Assembly: GCF_013304445.1 (NCBI RefSeq)
Contig: NZ_JAAITA010000002.1
Coordinates: forward strand, 124,001-188,000
Source: Blautia hansenii
GTDB taxonomy: Bacteria; Bacillota; Clostridia; Lachnospirales; Lachnospiraceae
Direction of reading: 5' to 3'
Length of the DNA: 64,000 nt
The notes under the pieces were generated by a model. That model was not told the DNA's origin and made no database searches. It was given only the letters and a program-made list of their open reading frames with translations. The translations under genes and the position numbers were made by a program. Below, piece by piece: positions 34,907 to 43,916 of this stretch (positions within the stretch are counted from its first letter, which is position 1; every line of letters starts with the position of its first letter).

Positions 34907-35665
34907 TTACAGCACCGATTCCACTAACAGCTTCGTATACGCTTCTTTTGGCTGCATAATCACTTCATCCGGAGTGCCCTCTTCCACGATTTTTCCGTCC
35001 TTCATGACCAGCACACGGTCACAAAACATCTGCACCAAAGCCAGATTATGGCATATAAACAGGTAAGAAAGATTCCTCTCTTCCTTTAATTTTTTCAAAA
35101 GTTCCAGGATTTGCTGCTGTACAGTCACGTCCAGCGAACTGGTTGCCTCATCACAAATCACGATCTTGGGCTGTACGGCCAGAGCTCTGGCAATGGCTGC
35201 TCTCTGACATTGACCGCCGCTGACTTCGTGGGGATATCGTCCATAAAATTCCTCTGAAAGTCCGCACTGGGAAAGCAGGCGTAAAACCTCTTTTTTAGCC
35301 TCTGCTTTAGAAGTTCCACTGTTTCGCAGACTTTCTCCGATTCCGTCCCCTAAGGTTCTTCTTGGGTCAAAAGAAGTAACGGGAGTCTGAAATACCATCT
35401 GGAGTTTCTTATAACACTGGCGCAGAGCCTTTCCTTTTATTCTCGTAATATCCTGTCCGTCCAGAAAGATACTGCCCTCCGTCACATCTGTCAGGCGGGA
35501 CACAGCCCTTACCAGCGTGCTTTTGCCGCTTCCCGACTCCCCTACAATCCCCAGGATTTCTCCCGGATACAGCTGAAAATTTACATGGTCAACAGCTGTA
35601 AAATCAGACTTTCCCTCTGCGGCAAATATTTTAGTCAATTCTTTTGTTTCTAAAACCGGTTTCAT
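34907..35665 (-). CDS. Nickel/peptide ABC importer ATPase (NikE/OppF-like)
   Basis: 252 residues with Walker A GESGSGKST, signature VSGGQCQR, Walker B IVICDEATSSLD and switch His ICHN. No long C-terminal extension. The ribosome site GGAGGG overlaps the end of the preceding ATPase gene, one base before. Last gene of the operon led by the hydrolase-methyltransferase fusion. Confidence 0.88.
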   Translation of the reverse strand: MKPVLETKELTKIFAAEGKSDFTAVDHVNFQLYPGEILGIVGESGSGKSTLVRAVSRLTDVTEGSIFLDGQDITRIKGKALRQCYKKLQMVFQTPVTSFDPRRTLGDGIGESLRNSGTSKAEAKKEVLRLLSQCGLSEEFYGRYPHEVSGGQCQRAAIARALAVQPKIVICDEATSSLDVTVQQQILELLKKLKEERNLSYLFICHNLALVQMFCDRVLVMKDGKIVEEGTPDEVIMQPKEAYTKLLVESVL

Positions 35666-36448
35666 CTATGCCCTCCGCAATTTTGGTACTGCTGCCAGCA
35701 GTCTCTGTGTGTATTCCTTTTCCGGATACTGCAGAATCTGCCGGGCAGATCCATATTCTGCCACCTGTCCATCTTTTAAAACCAGTATGGTATCTGCCAG
35801 CGCAGACACCACCCCGATATCATGGGTTACCAGTATCACGGCTGTGCCAAAAAGTTCTCTCAGCCGCAGTATTTCCTGTACCACCTGCCGCTGAACAGCC
35901 ACATCCAGGGCGCTGGTTGGCTCATCTGCCAAAAGTACCGGCGGCTGCATAAGCATAGCAAGAACAATACCAACTCTCTGGTTCATTCCTCCCGACAGTT
36001 CAAAAGGATAGCTGTTCCAAATCCTCTCGCCGTCTTTAAAATAGAGCTTTTCAAATAAATCCAATGCCTTCCCTTTGGCCTCTGCCCTGGTGATTTTTTT
36101 ATGTGCGGAAATACTCTCATAAATCTGCTCTCCAATGGTCCGGATAGGACACAGAGAGGCGCCTGCATCCTGAAAAATCATGCCGATTTTTTCACCTCGA
36201 ATCTGCCGCAGTTCTTTTTCAGGCAAATCCGGAATATCCTTTTCCTGAAACCAGATATCACCCCTGGTTACCATTCCGTCGTTTCCCAGAAGTCCCATTG
36301 CCGCTTTTAAAAGAGTACTCTTCCCACTGCCGGATTCACCTACAATACCCAGAATTTCTCCCTCATGAAGGGTAAAACTGGTATCTCGTATCACAGCCGT
36401 GCCGTTGAAACAGATTTCTACAGACTGATAGGTCAATATTTCTTTCAT
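35666..36448 (-). CDS. Nickel/peptide ABC importer ATPase (NikD/OppD-like)
   Basis: 260 residues from MKEILTYQSVEICFNG; AAGGAGAAGG precedes this ATG, which is preferred over 36481. Walker A GESGSGKST, signature LSGGMNQR, Walker B VLLADEPTSALD, switch His VTHD. It lacks the Cys-rich C-terminal block of DppD, as do NikD-type subunits. Confidence 0.88.
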   Translation of the reverse strand: MKEILTYQSVEICFNGTAVIRDTSFTLHEGEILGIVGESGSGKSTLLKAAMGLLGNDGMVTRGDIWFQEKDIPDLPEKELRQIRGEKIGMIFQDAGASLCPIRTIGEQIYESISAHKKITRAEAKGKALDLFEKLYFKDGERIWNSYPFELSGGMNQRVGIVLAMLMQPPVLLADEPTSALDVAVQRQVVQEILRLRELFGTAVILVTHDIGVVSALADTILVLKDGQVAEYGSARQILQYPEKEYTQRLLAAVPKLRRA

Positions 36449-36477
36449 ACGCCCTTCTCCTTCCAATAGAAATCGTC

Positions 36478-38058
36478 TCATGATGCAGGTGCCAAATCTA
36501 CCGTAATTTCATAAAAATCACAGGGGTGCGCAGTCAGTCCGGTAACACTGGCCTTGCTAATCATGCTCATCTTCAGATGCGAGCAGAATACAAAGGCATT
36601 ATCATCCAAAATCGTCTGCTGCATTTCCACTGCCAACTCACTTCTGCGTTCTGTATCAAAAGTTTTTGCCATTTCCTTTTCTAACTGCTCCAGTTTATCA
36701 CTGTGGTAATGTCCGTTGTTTACCGCCGAACTGTCCAGACAGTGTGTGGTAAAGAAATATTCCGGATCTCCGGTAGGCGCCGTTACCATGGCGCTGGCAT
36801 ACACATCCCAGGCAGAAGCATTCGTCCGTATGCTGTTATGGTCTGCAGTACTGTTAATCTTCACATCCATACCGATTTCTTTCAAAGTAGCCTGTGCAGA
36901 TTCTGCGAGCAGAGGAAGCTCCTGACGGCTTGGGTACGTCAGCCAGCGGATTTCTAACTCCTGTCCGTCCTTTTCACGAATGCCGTCTCCGTCAGAGTCT
37001 ATCCAGCCAGCCTCTTCCAGGACTTTTTTTGCCCCCTCTGTATCATATGTTTCTGCTGTAACTGCATCTCCTCCAAACGTAAAGTTATCCGGATACGCTC
37101 CCACAGCAGGGTAGCCATTTCCATCCAGCAAAGTATCTACAAATCCCTCTTTGTCAATCCCCATGGCAATGGCTTTCCGCACAGCCGAATCCTGAATCAC
37201 CGGACTTTCAAAGTTCATATGAACAAAAAAAGCACGGCTGGTCGCACAGCTTGAGAACGTATACTCCTCGTTTTCAAACAGAGGATAGCTGGCATACGGC
37301 ATACCGTAAGCAGCGTCAATCTCACCGGACTGCAGCGCCATGGTCAGGGTGTCCCCGTCTGAAATAGTGCGTACGGTAATTTCATCATATCCCGGCTCGC
37401 CGTCCCAGTAGTCTTCATTTTTTACCAGTTTCAGTTCTTCCCCTGACACCAGAGATTCTGCTTTGTATGGGCCTGTGCCTGCCACAATACCGTCTTCTGT
37501 CACTCCTGCGGATACGTCTACAATACAGCCATAGGGGTCGCTGAGGTAATTTAATAAGGTAGGTTTGGGTTCTGTTGTTTTTATGGTAACTGTTTGCCCC
37601 TCTGCTGTAATGGTATCAATCATTAAGTCCCCTTTTGCACGCTCATGTACTTTTACCAAATCTTCCAGACATTCTTTTACTGCTTCACCGTCCATGGCTC
37701 TGCCGCTGGTAAACTTCACATTGTCCTGCAGAGTGATTTTCCAGGTCAGTTCATCTATATTTTCATAACTCTTTGCCAGCCAGGGCTGGATTTCCATGGT
37801 ATCGGAATACTTAAAAAGAGTTTCACCGATACCATACCGGATACAGGCCCAGCCGGAATAGGTATTATGAGGATTTACATCAGGTTCTTCGTTTTCAGGG
37901 TTAAACGTAGTATCTCCGAATACAAAAGTCTTTTTTCCCGTATCTTTTGCTTTTTCGTCATCTGCTTTTTTCTCTCCCCCGGAGGCACAGCCTGGCAGAA
38001 GTCCTGCTCCCAGACAGACGGCCATCAATAGTGCCGATATTTTTTTCATTTTTCCCAT
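36478..38058 (-). CDS. Solute-binding lipoprotein of nickel/peptide ABC importer (NikA-like)
   Basis: 526 residues with lipobox LPGC (Cys24) and a short charged linker. SBP family 5: VNPHNTYSGWACIRYGIGETLFKYSD, VKFTSGRAMDGEAVKECLEDL, and SDGDGIREKDG. The start DVNPHNTYSGW and overall layout resemble NikA/CntA proteins more than OppA. Those bind nickel-ligand complexes, so a metal-chelate ligand is possible. Confidence 0.85.
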   Translation of the reverse strand: MGKMKKISALLMAVCLGAGLLPGCASGGEKKADDEKAKDTGKKTFVFGDTTFNPENEEPDVNPHNTYSGWACIRYGIGETLFKYSDTMEIQPWLAKSYENIDELTWKITLQDNVKFTSGRAMDGEAVKECLEDLVKVHERAKGDLMIDTITAEGQTVTIKTTEPKPTLLNYLSDPYGCIVDVSAGVTEDGIVAGTGPYKAESLVSGEELKLVKNEDYWDGEPGYDEITVRTISDGDTLTMALQSGEIDAAYGMPYASYPLFENEEYTFSSCATSRAFFVHMNFESPVIQDSAVRKAIAMGIDKEGFVDTLLDGNGYPAVGAYPDNFTFGGDAVTAETYDTEGAKKVLEEAGWIDSDGDGIREKDGQELEIRWLTYPSRQELPLLAESAQATLKEIGMDVKINSTADHNSIRTNASAWDVYASAMVTAPTGDPEYFFTTHCLDSSAVNNGHYHSDKLEQLEKEMAKTFDTERRSELAVEMQQTILDDNAFVFCSHLKMSMISKASVTGLTAHPCDFYEITVDLAPAS

Positions 38059-38088
38059 GTGTTTTCCTTCCTTTCACAAGACGTTTTT

Positions 38089-38955
38089 TTATTTTCTGCG
38101 GCTGTTGCGGGGATCTAAATAATCCCTCACTGTATCGCCTAAAAGATTAAAAATAACGACCACGATAAAAATCGCAATTCCCGGCCCCAGAATGACCCAC
38201 GGATACGTCTGCAGCATGCTTCTTCCGCCGCTCATCATATTTCCCAGTTCCGCGGTAGGCGGCTGTGCTCCAAGTCCCAGAAAAGACAGTCCTGCCAGCT
38301 CCATCAGCATAGTTCCAATATCCAGCATAGCGGTAACCAAAATCGGTCCTGCACAGTTGGGAAGAATATGTTTTACTATAATCTGCCGGGAACTGCTTCC
38401 TGCCAGTTTTGCAGCAGCAATATAATTTGTACTTTTCTGTGCCAAAGTCTGACTTCTGGCAATTCTGGCATATTTAGGCCAGCTGATCACCGCCAAGGCC
38501 AGTACCGCATTATGCAATCCCCCATTTAACAGGGCTGCGATTGCTAAGGCAAAGACCAGCCCCGGAAACGCCAGACATACATCTGAAATCCGCATTACCA
38601 CAGAGTCCAGAACCCCCTCATAATACCCGCACAAAACCCCCAGTACGGTTCCCACCAGGGTAATTATAACCACCAGAGAAAGGGTAGCCAGCACACTGGT
38701 CTGAAGACCTACCAAAATACGTGAAAACATATCCCGTCCGAAGCGGTCTGTTCCTGCCGGATGTGCCGCGCTGGGAGGCTGAAGCGAAATGCTGGTATCC
38801 TGGGCATTGGGGTCATAAGGGCAAATCTGCTGTGCAAAAACAGCAGTCAGCAGCAATCCTGCGGCAAGAATCAAAAAAACAACCAGCCTGGTTTTTGTAT
38901 GATTCTTTCTGATTTTCTGCTTCCGCAAAGACGGCATTTTTTTCTCTTGACTCAT
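38089..38955 (-). CDS. Nickel/peptide ABC importer permease (NikC-like)
   Basis: 288 residues with the hallmark HPAGTDRFGRDMFSRILVGLQTS, six membrane segments and the coupling loop AAKLAGSSSRQIIVKHILPN. Overlaps the NikB-like gene by four bases at its start. Confidence 0.88.
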   Translation of the reverse strand: MSQEKKMPSLRKQKIRKNHTKTRLVVFLILAAGLLLTAVFAQQICPYDPNAQDTSISLQPPSAAHPAGTDRFGRDMFSRILVGLQTSVLATLSLVVIITLVGTVLGVLCGYYEGVLDSVVMRISDVCLAFPGLVFALAIAALLNGGLHNAVLALAVISWPKYARIARSQTLAQKSTNYIAAAKLAGSSSRQIIVKHILPNCAGPILVTAMLDIGTMLMELAGLSFLGLGAQPPTAELGNMMSGGRSMLQTYPWVILGPGIAIFIVVVIFNLLGDTVRDYLDPRNSRRK

Positions 38956-39896
38956 GCCTTTTCACCCCCTAAACGAATTCTTGGGTCCAGAACACGGTAA
39001 GAAAGATCCGTTATGAGATTCACACAGACATAAATAATTGCCATCCACATAACATAGGCCTGAATCATGGGGTAATCTCTCATATTAATGGCGTCTACTG
39101 CCAGTTTTCCTACTCCATCCCACAAAAAGATAGATTCTACAATGGCCGTGCCGCCTAACAAACTTCCAATAGAGAGGGTAAGCAGCGTAATAATGGTCAC
39201 CAGACAGGCTTTTAGCACACTTTTGTAGAGTGTCACAGAAAAACGGACCCCCCTGGCCTTTGCACCAACCACATAATCCTTACTCAGCTCATCCAAAACT
39301 GTGGCCCGTACCTGCCGGAGATACTTTGCAGACATGGCAATGGCAAGGGTGAGGCTGGGAAGCGCCACGCTTTCCATACTGACTTCCGAAGCAATAACCG
39401 GAAATATCTTTACACGAATAGCAAAAAAATACATCAGGAGCAGCGCTACAAAAAAATTAGGCATACTGTTTCCCAAAAAACTGGCAGCCCGGATAAGATA
39501 GTCTGTAAACCGGTTCTGTTTCACAGCAGCCAGAACCCCCAAAGGAATGGAAATGATAATGGTAAGGGCAATGGAAACCACTGTAAGCAGCAAAGTTGCC
39601 GGAAGTTTAGAGATAAAGGCAGGAAAAACTGCTTTCCCGGATATATAACTGGTTCCCATGTCTCCGTGAAGCAGATTTCCCAGCCATACAAAATACTGTG
39701 TCAGAAAGGGCTTATCCAGCCCCAGTTCCGCCCGCGCTTTGTCCATGACCTCCTGAGAAACTATCATTCCCGTATTTTCCATTTTCTGCAATACTGCGTC
39801 GCTTCCTGCCAGACGCATCATGCCAAAAGAGAGAAAGGTAATCACCAGCAGAATGGGAATCAACTGCAGCAGGCGCTTAAGGATATATTTTTTCAT
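38952..39896 (-). CDS. Nickel/peptide ABC importer permease (NikB-like)
   Basis: 314 residues starting MKKYILKRLLQLIPILL with GGAG upstream. It begins one base after the stop of the fusion gene, so the two are tightly cotranscribed. DppB/NikB layout with ELGLDKPFLTQYFVWLGNLLHGDMG and the coupling loop KDYVVGAKARGVRFSVTLYKSVLK. Confidence 0.88.
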   Translation of the reverse strand: MKKYILKRLLQLIPILLVITFLSFGMMRLAGSDAVLQKMENTGMIVSQEVMDKARAELGLDKPFLTQYFVWLGNLLHGDMGTSYISGKAVFPAFISKLPATLLLTVVSIALTIIISIPLGVLAAVKQNRFTDYLIRAASFLGNSMPNFFVALLLMYFFAIRVKIFPVIASEVSMESVALPSLTLAIAMSAKYLRQVRATVLDELSKDYVVGAKARGVRFSVTLYKSVLKACLVTIITLLTLSIGSLLGGTAIVESIFLWDGVGKLAVDAINMRDYPMIQAYVMWMAIIYVCVNLITDLSYRVLDPRIRLGGEKA

Positions 39897-39897
39897 T

Positions 39898-41592
39898 TCA
39901 TTCTCCTTTTCTGGCACTAATGACAAAAAGCGGGTCCGGATTATAAAATTCATCCTTTTCCATATAAATTCTTTTGCTGACACTAAAATCTAAAAACAGT
40001 TCTACAGTTCCCAGATTTCCAAGGACTCCCACATCCCAGGCAGGCCGCTGATAAGAACTGATAGGAAGCTGTCTCTTAATTTCTTCACATTCCTGCAAAA
40101 GCTCCTCTCCCAGCTTATTGTGTGCGTGATTTTGGGGCAAATGAGACGTATCTGCACAATCGCTTGCCCCGTAGTTGGCGTCAAAATTCAGCAGACAACC
40201 TCCCTTTTTCAGCACCCGCAGCCATTCCCGGTAGGCTCTGTTGGCATCCGGCAGCGTCCAGGTCAGATTTCTGGAAATAACCACATCAAAAGTTTCATCC
40301 GCAAAGGTGAGATTTTCCGCATCCATAACCTGGAAGATACAGTCTGCTCCCTCTTCCTCTGCCAGTTCTTTTGACCTCTCTATCATATCCGGAGTCAAAT
40401 CCACCCCAAGCACTTCATGCCCCTGCTGTGCCAGTAAAATGGTAAAGAAGCCTGAGCCGCAGCCCACATCCAGAATTTTCAGTTTTTTCTTGGGCAGGTA
40501 TTTCCCGATTTCCTTTAACCACCGGTCCGCCAGACTGCTGTGCAGTTCCGCACGTCTCTGTTCCTGAAAACTGGTACTGCGCTTTGTCCAGTATCCTGCA
40601 ATTTTTTTCTTCCGGTTATCCGCCTCTCTGGAAATCTTTCCATAGGCAATCATAGGGCCGCTCTCTTTTACCTGCAGACTGCCTGTCTGATACAAGACCA
40701 CACCGTCATATTCCGCCCTGCACACTTCCAGCACAGTTCCCTCATAATCCTTGACCACGCCCAGGACTTCTCCCTGCCGTATCATATCCCCCGGACTTTT
40801 ATAAGGATACCAGATACCATTTTGGTTTGCCGCCTGATAGCTGACGTCTGTCACCTCCAGGGGATAATAATTTCTGTAATCCTTTTGTCCCAGATACACG
40901 CCCAGATGACACAAGATATTTCTCACATCCCGTCTGGTAGAATGCGCTTCTTCCTCTGTCCATGCTCCCATCTGTCCCCGTTCAATCAAAACCGACGGAA
41001 TCCCAAGCTGCGCCGCATAATTATAGCAGCCGCCGCCTGCCACACAGGAACGCACCATATAGGGCACATCTGCCTGCTGCGCCATCTCTCTGGCTGCCTC
41101 TACCACCCGGGGCTCTGCTACACCTGCGTAATATATATAAGGTGTCAGCTGCTCATAGCTGTCACCGCTGTGCAAATCAATATAAAAATCCACTCCCGGA
41201 AACAGTTCCTTTTCAATGGCATAGGCCAGCCGTTCCATTTGGCTGCCCGTTTCTTTTCCGGGAAATACCCTGTTTAAATTCACCCCATCTTCAAACCCTT
41301 CGCTGCCGCTGCGCATTTCAAACGCCTGGCGGTTTACCACCTTTACAATGACAACCGTACCGGCAATCTTTTCCGGATGTAAATGCTCTGCCAGCTCCAT
41401 AGCTGACTGAATTCCCACATATTCCGCTGCATGAACACCGGCTGTAATCAACACGGTTTTCCCCTGTTTTTCTCCGTTCAAAATAGTCACAGGCAGTTCA
41501 AATTCTCCGTTTCCCACGAAAAGATAACCGCTTTTTTTCTCTCCCGGTTCTGCCTGAAAATTTCCCAGGCAAAATACTTTGTTTTTTTCCAT
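39898..41592 (-). CDS. Fusion of AstE/AspA-type zinc hydrolase and SAM-dependent methyltransferase
   Basis: 564 residues from MEKNKVFCLGN; AAGGACAG precedes this ATG. Residues 1 to about 320 are an AstE/AspA (succinylglutamate desuccinylase/aspartoacylase) domain: zinc ligands His54 and Glu57 in GVHAAEYVG and His141 in DLHSGD, NLNR at 106-109, catalytic Glu204 in VLIERGQMG. Residues about 345-560 are a class I methyltransferase with ILDVGCGSGFF (about 373-383), VLGVDLTPDM and FDVVISRNLTW. Both domains keep their key residues. The gene leads a NikBCADE-type importer operon. A role in processing the imported ligand, such as deacylating or methylating a chelator, is inference. Confidence 0.85.
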   Translation of the reverse strand: MEKNKVFCLGNFQAEPGEKKSGYLFVGNGEFELPVTILNGEKQGKTVLITAGVHAAEYVGIQSAMELAEHLHPEKIAGTVVIVKVVNRQAFEMRSGSEGFEDGVNLNRVFPGKETGSQMERLAYAIEKELFPGVDFYIDLHSGDSYEQLTPYIYYAGVAEPRVVEAAREMAQQADVPYMVRSCVAGGGCYNYAAQLGIPSVLIERGQMGAWTEEEAHSTRRDVRNILCHLGVYLGQKDYRNYYPLEVTDVSYQAANQNGIWYPYKSPGDMIRQGEVLGVVKDYEGTVLEVCRAEYDGVVLYQTGSLQVKESGPMIAYGKISREADNRKKKIAGYWTKRSTSFQEQRRAELHSSLADRWLKEIGKYLPKKKLKILDVGCGSGFFTILLAQQGHEVLGVDLTPDMIERSKELAEEEGADCIFQVMDAENLTFADETFDVVISRNLTWTLPDANRAYREWLRVLKKGGCLLNFDANYGASDCADTSHLPQNHAHNKLGEELLQECEEIKRQLPISSYQRPAWDVGVLGNLGTVELFLDFSVSKRIYMEKDEFYNPDPLFVISARKGE

Positions 41593-41635
41593 TTTAATCT
41601 GTCCTTTATATCCAAATAGGCTGTTTTTTGGAGTC

Positions 41636-41664
41636 ATTTTATCAAATTTCACCTCTGCAAACAA
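41636..41664 (-). promoter_or_regulatory. Promoter of the fusion-importer operon
   Basis: Minus-strand TTGTTT (41664-41659), 17 bases, TAAAAT (41641-41636). A GC-rich inverted repeat (about 41665-41691, GCCCCCTGGGG...CCCCAGGGC) touches the -35 and is followed on the plus strand by A/T runs; it may be an operator or a terminator. Confidence 0.55.
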
Positions 41665-41745
41665 GCCCCCTGGGGGGATTCTCCCCAGGGCAAAAACTTT
41701 TTTTCGGCAGAAATCGGGATTTTTTTGCAAAAACACAGGTTTCCC

Positions 41746-41774
41746 TTGCATACAGACGAATTTCAACGTATTAT
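41746..41774 (+). promoter_or_regulatory. Promoter of the CofE-like gene
   Basis: TTGCAT (41746-41751), 17 bases, TATTAT (41769-41774), 60 bases before the ATG at 41834. Confidence 0.65.
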
Positions 41775-41833
41775 GAAATAGGCAGGATTTTTCTGCCCAT
41801 AATTTTGTGAAAAACCAATGGAGGTATATAAAT

Positions 41834-43042
41834 ATGGAAAAGAAAGAACGCATGGTTGGAACCATTTCAAGAGGTGTCAGAGCCCCGATTATCCGCAAAG
41901 GTGACAATCTTTCCGAAATCGTAGTAGACTGCGTGCTGAAAGCTTCCGAAAGCGAAAACTTTGAAATTTGCGACAAAGATGTCATTGCTGTAACAGAGGC
42001 TGTTGTAGCCAGAGCACAGGGAAACTATGCTGGTGTAAAGGACATTGCTGCAGACGTAAAAGAAAAATTCGGCGATGATACCGTAGGCGTGATTTTCCCC
42101 ATTTTAAGCCGCAACCGCTTCTCTATCTGTTTAAAAGGAATCGCCATGGGCTGCAAAAAAATCGTACTCATGCTCAGCTATCCTTCTGACGAAGTGGGTA
42201 ATCATCTGGTAGACCTGGACCTTTTGGATGAGAAAAATATTAATCCCTGGTCTGATGTGCTCACAGAGGAAACTTACAGAGCATTATTCGGATACGAAAA
42301 ACACGTTTTCACAGGCGTGGACTATGTAGAATATTACAAACAGCTGATTCAGGAAGCCGGTGCAGAAGTGGAAATCATTTTTGCAAATAATCCAAAGGCT
42401 ATCCTCTCTTATACTAAAAGCGTACTGGCCTGCGATATCCACACACGCCAGAGAACAAAACGAATCTTAAAAGCCAACGGTGCAGAGAAAGTTTATTCTT
42501 TAGACGACATTATGACAAAGAGCATAAACGGCAGCGGCTACAATGACGCCTACGGTCTTCTGGGTTCCAACAAAGCCACAGAAGATACGGTAAAACTCTT
42601 CCCGATTAAATGTGAAGAAGTAGTCTCTGCTATTCACAAATCCATGCTGGAAAAAACAGGCAAAAACGTGGAAGTGATGGTTTACGGTGACGGCGCGTTT
42701 AAAGACCCGGTTGGAAAAATCTGGGAACTTGCTGACCCGGTAGTTTCTCCGGCTTACACCAATGGACTGGAAGGAACACCAAACGAAGTGAAACTGAAAT
42801 ATCTGGCTGACAACGATTTTGCTCAATTATCCGGCGTAGAATTAAAAGATGCCATTAAGAATTATATTACAGAAAAAGATGAGAAAGCTGCCAGCTTAAA
42901 GGGTACCATGGTGACACAGGGAACCACTCCGAGACGTCTGACCGACCTTTTGGGTTCTCTTGCAGACCTGACCTCCGGCTCCGGAGATAAGGGAACTCCG
43001 ATTATTTACATTCAGGGGTATTTTGACAATTACGCGAAATAA
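41834..43042 (+). CDS. CofE-like protein (coenzyme F420-0:L-glutamate ligase family)
   Basis: 402 residues from MEKKERMVGTISRG; GGAGGT lies eight bases upstream, so this ATG is preferred over 41807. The N-terminal half follows the F420_ligase pattern (VRAPIIRKGDNLSEIV, DKDVIAVTEAVVARAQGNY). CofE joins glutamate to F420-0 using GTP. These bacteria are not known to make F420, so the real acceptor is probably something else. Divergent from the hydrolase-methyltransferase/importer operon, sharing a 240-base promoter region. Single-gene unit ending at the terminator 43053-43093. Confidence 0.78.
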   Translation: MEKKERMVGTISRGVRAPIIRKGDNLSEIVVDCVLKASESENFEICDKDVIAVTEAVVARAQGNYAGVKDIAADVKEKFGDDTVGVIFPILSRNRFSICLKGIAMGCKKIVLMLSYPSDEVGNHLVDLDLLDEKNINPWSDVLTEETYRALFGYEKHVFTGVDYVEYYKQLIQEAGAEVEIIFANNPKAILSYTKSVLACDIHTRQRTKRILKANGAEKVYSLDDIMTKSINGSGYNDAYGLLGSNKATEDTVKLFPIKCEEVVSAIHKSMLEKTGKNVEVMVYGDGAFKDPVGKIWELADPVVSPAYTNGLEGTPNEVKLKYLADNDFAQLSGVELKDAIKNYITEKDEKAASLKGTMVTQGTTPRRLTDLLGSLADLTSGSGDKGTPIIYIQGYFDNYAK

Positions 43043-43052
43043 ATGCAACGGC

Positions 43053-43093
43053 AGAAAAAAGCGCCTCACCATATCCGGCAGGCGCTTTTTTCT
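43053..43093. terminator. Bidirectional hairpin terminator
   Basis: AGAAAAAAGCGCCT (43053-43066) pairs perfectly with 43080-43093. Shared by the CofE-like gene and the convergent esterase operon. Confidence 0.9.
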
Positions 43094-43094
43094 A

Positions 43095-43904
43095 CTAAAT
43101 ACAAGTTTTGTTCATCATCCAATCCAGTATTTTCTGAATCTCTTTATCCCAGTAATCCCAGTTGTGCATAGCCCCTTCGGTTTCTGACCAGGTAAGCTTT
43201 GCCCCCATCTTTTCCAAACGCCGTTTTGCGTCCAGGTTCATTTCATACAGAAAATCTTTTGTTCCGCATGCCTGATACAACTCCGGAATCACTCCGTTTT
43301 CCTGGCAGCGCCGATACAGTTCAAAAATATCTTTCTCTGTACCCGCAAGCTGCTCCGGATTGTCAAAAATATTTTCCCAGGCAAAGGGGCCCTCTACCTT
43401 TCCATCCCGGCACTGTTTTCCCAGTTCTGCAATATCCATGGCAGCAGACATCCCGGCAATCTTACTGTAGCGCTCCGGGCAGGACAGCCCCACATACCAA
43501 GCGCCATAGCCGCCCATGGAAAATCCGGCAACAAAAGTATCCTCCCGCTTTTCAGAAACCGGAAACAGAGCTGTGACAAATGCAGGAAGCTCCTCTGTAA
43601 TATAGGTAAAATAAGGATTTCCATGATACATATTCTGGTAAAAACTGTTTTCCACAGAAGCCATCACCGCAACTATCTGATGAGACTGAGCATATCGTTC
43701 AATATTGCTGAAGCGTACCCAGCTGCTGCAGTCACCATAGGCTCCATGCAGCAGATAGACTACCGGAAGTCCTTTTTTATAATCATACCGCTTCTTTGTT
43801 TCTTCTCCGGTAATCTGTTCCTGTCCCTCAGGTGTGGGGATAATCACTTGAATCTGCGTATTGTGCTGCAATGCGGTACTATAATATTGACAGTTCAAAA
43901 ACAT
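43095..43904 (-). CDS. Esterase (CE1 / EstA-like alpha/beta hydrolase)
   Basis: 269 residues from MFLNCQYYS; the ribosome site AAGGTGG is eight bases before this ATG, and an in-frame ATG at 43910 is too close. Alpha/beta hydrolase with LLHGAYGDCSSW (oxyanion hole), nucleophile Ser in GFSMGGYG, Asp in CGTKDFLY, and His in EGAMHNWDYW. It resembles acetyl/feruloyl esterases and tributyrin esterases. Third gene of the GH31-C - GPH symporter - esterase operon, where it could remove ester groups from imported oligosaccharides. Confidence 0.85.
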   Translation of the reverse strand: MFLNCQYYSTALQHNTQIQVIIPTPEGQEQITGEETKKRYDYKKGLPVVYLLHGAYGDCSSWVRFSNIERYAQSHQIVAVMASVENSFYQNMYHGNPYFTYITEELPAFVTALFPVSEKREDTFVAGFSMGGYGAWYVGLSCPERYSKIAGMSAAMDIAELGKQCRDGKVEGPFAWENIFDNPEQLAGTEKDIFELYRRCQENGVIPELYQACGTKDFLYEMNLDAKRRLEKMGAKLTWSETEGAMHNWDYWDKEIQKILDWMMNKTCI

Positions 43905-43916
43905 GGCCATTCCACC

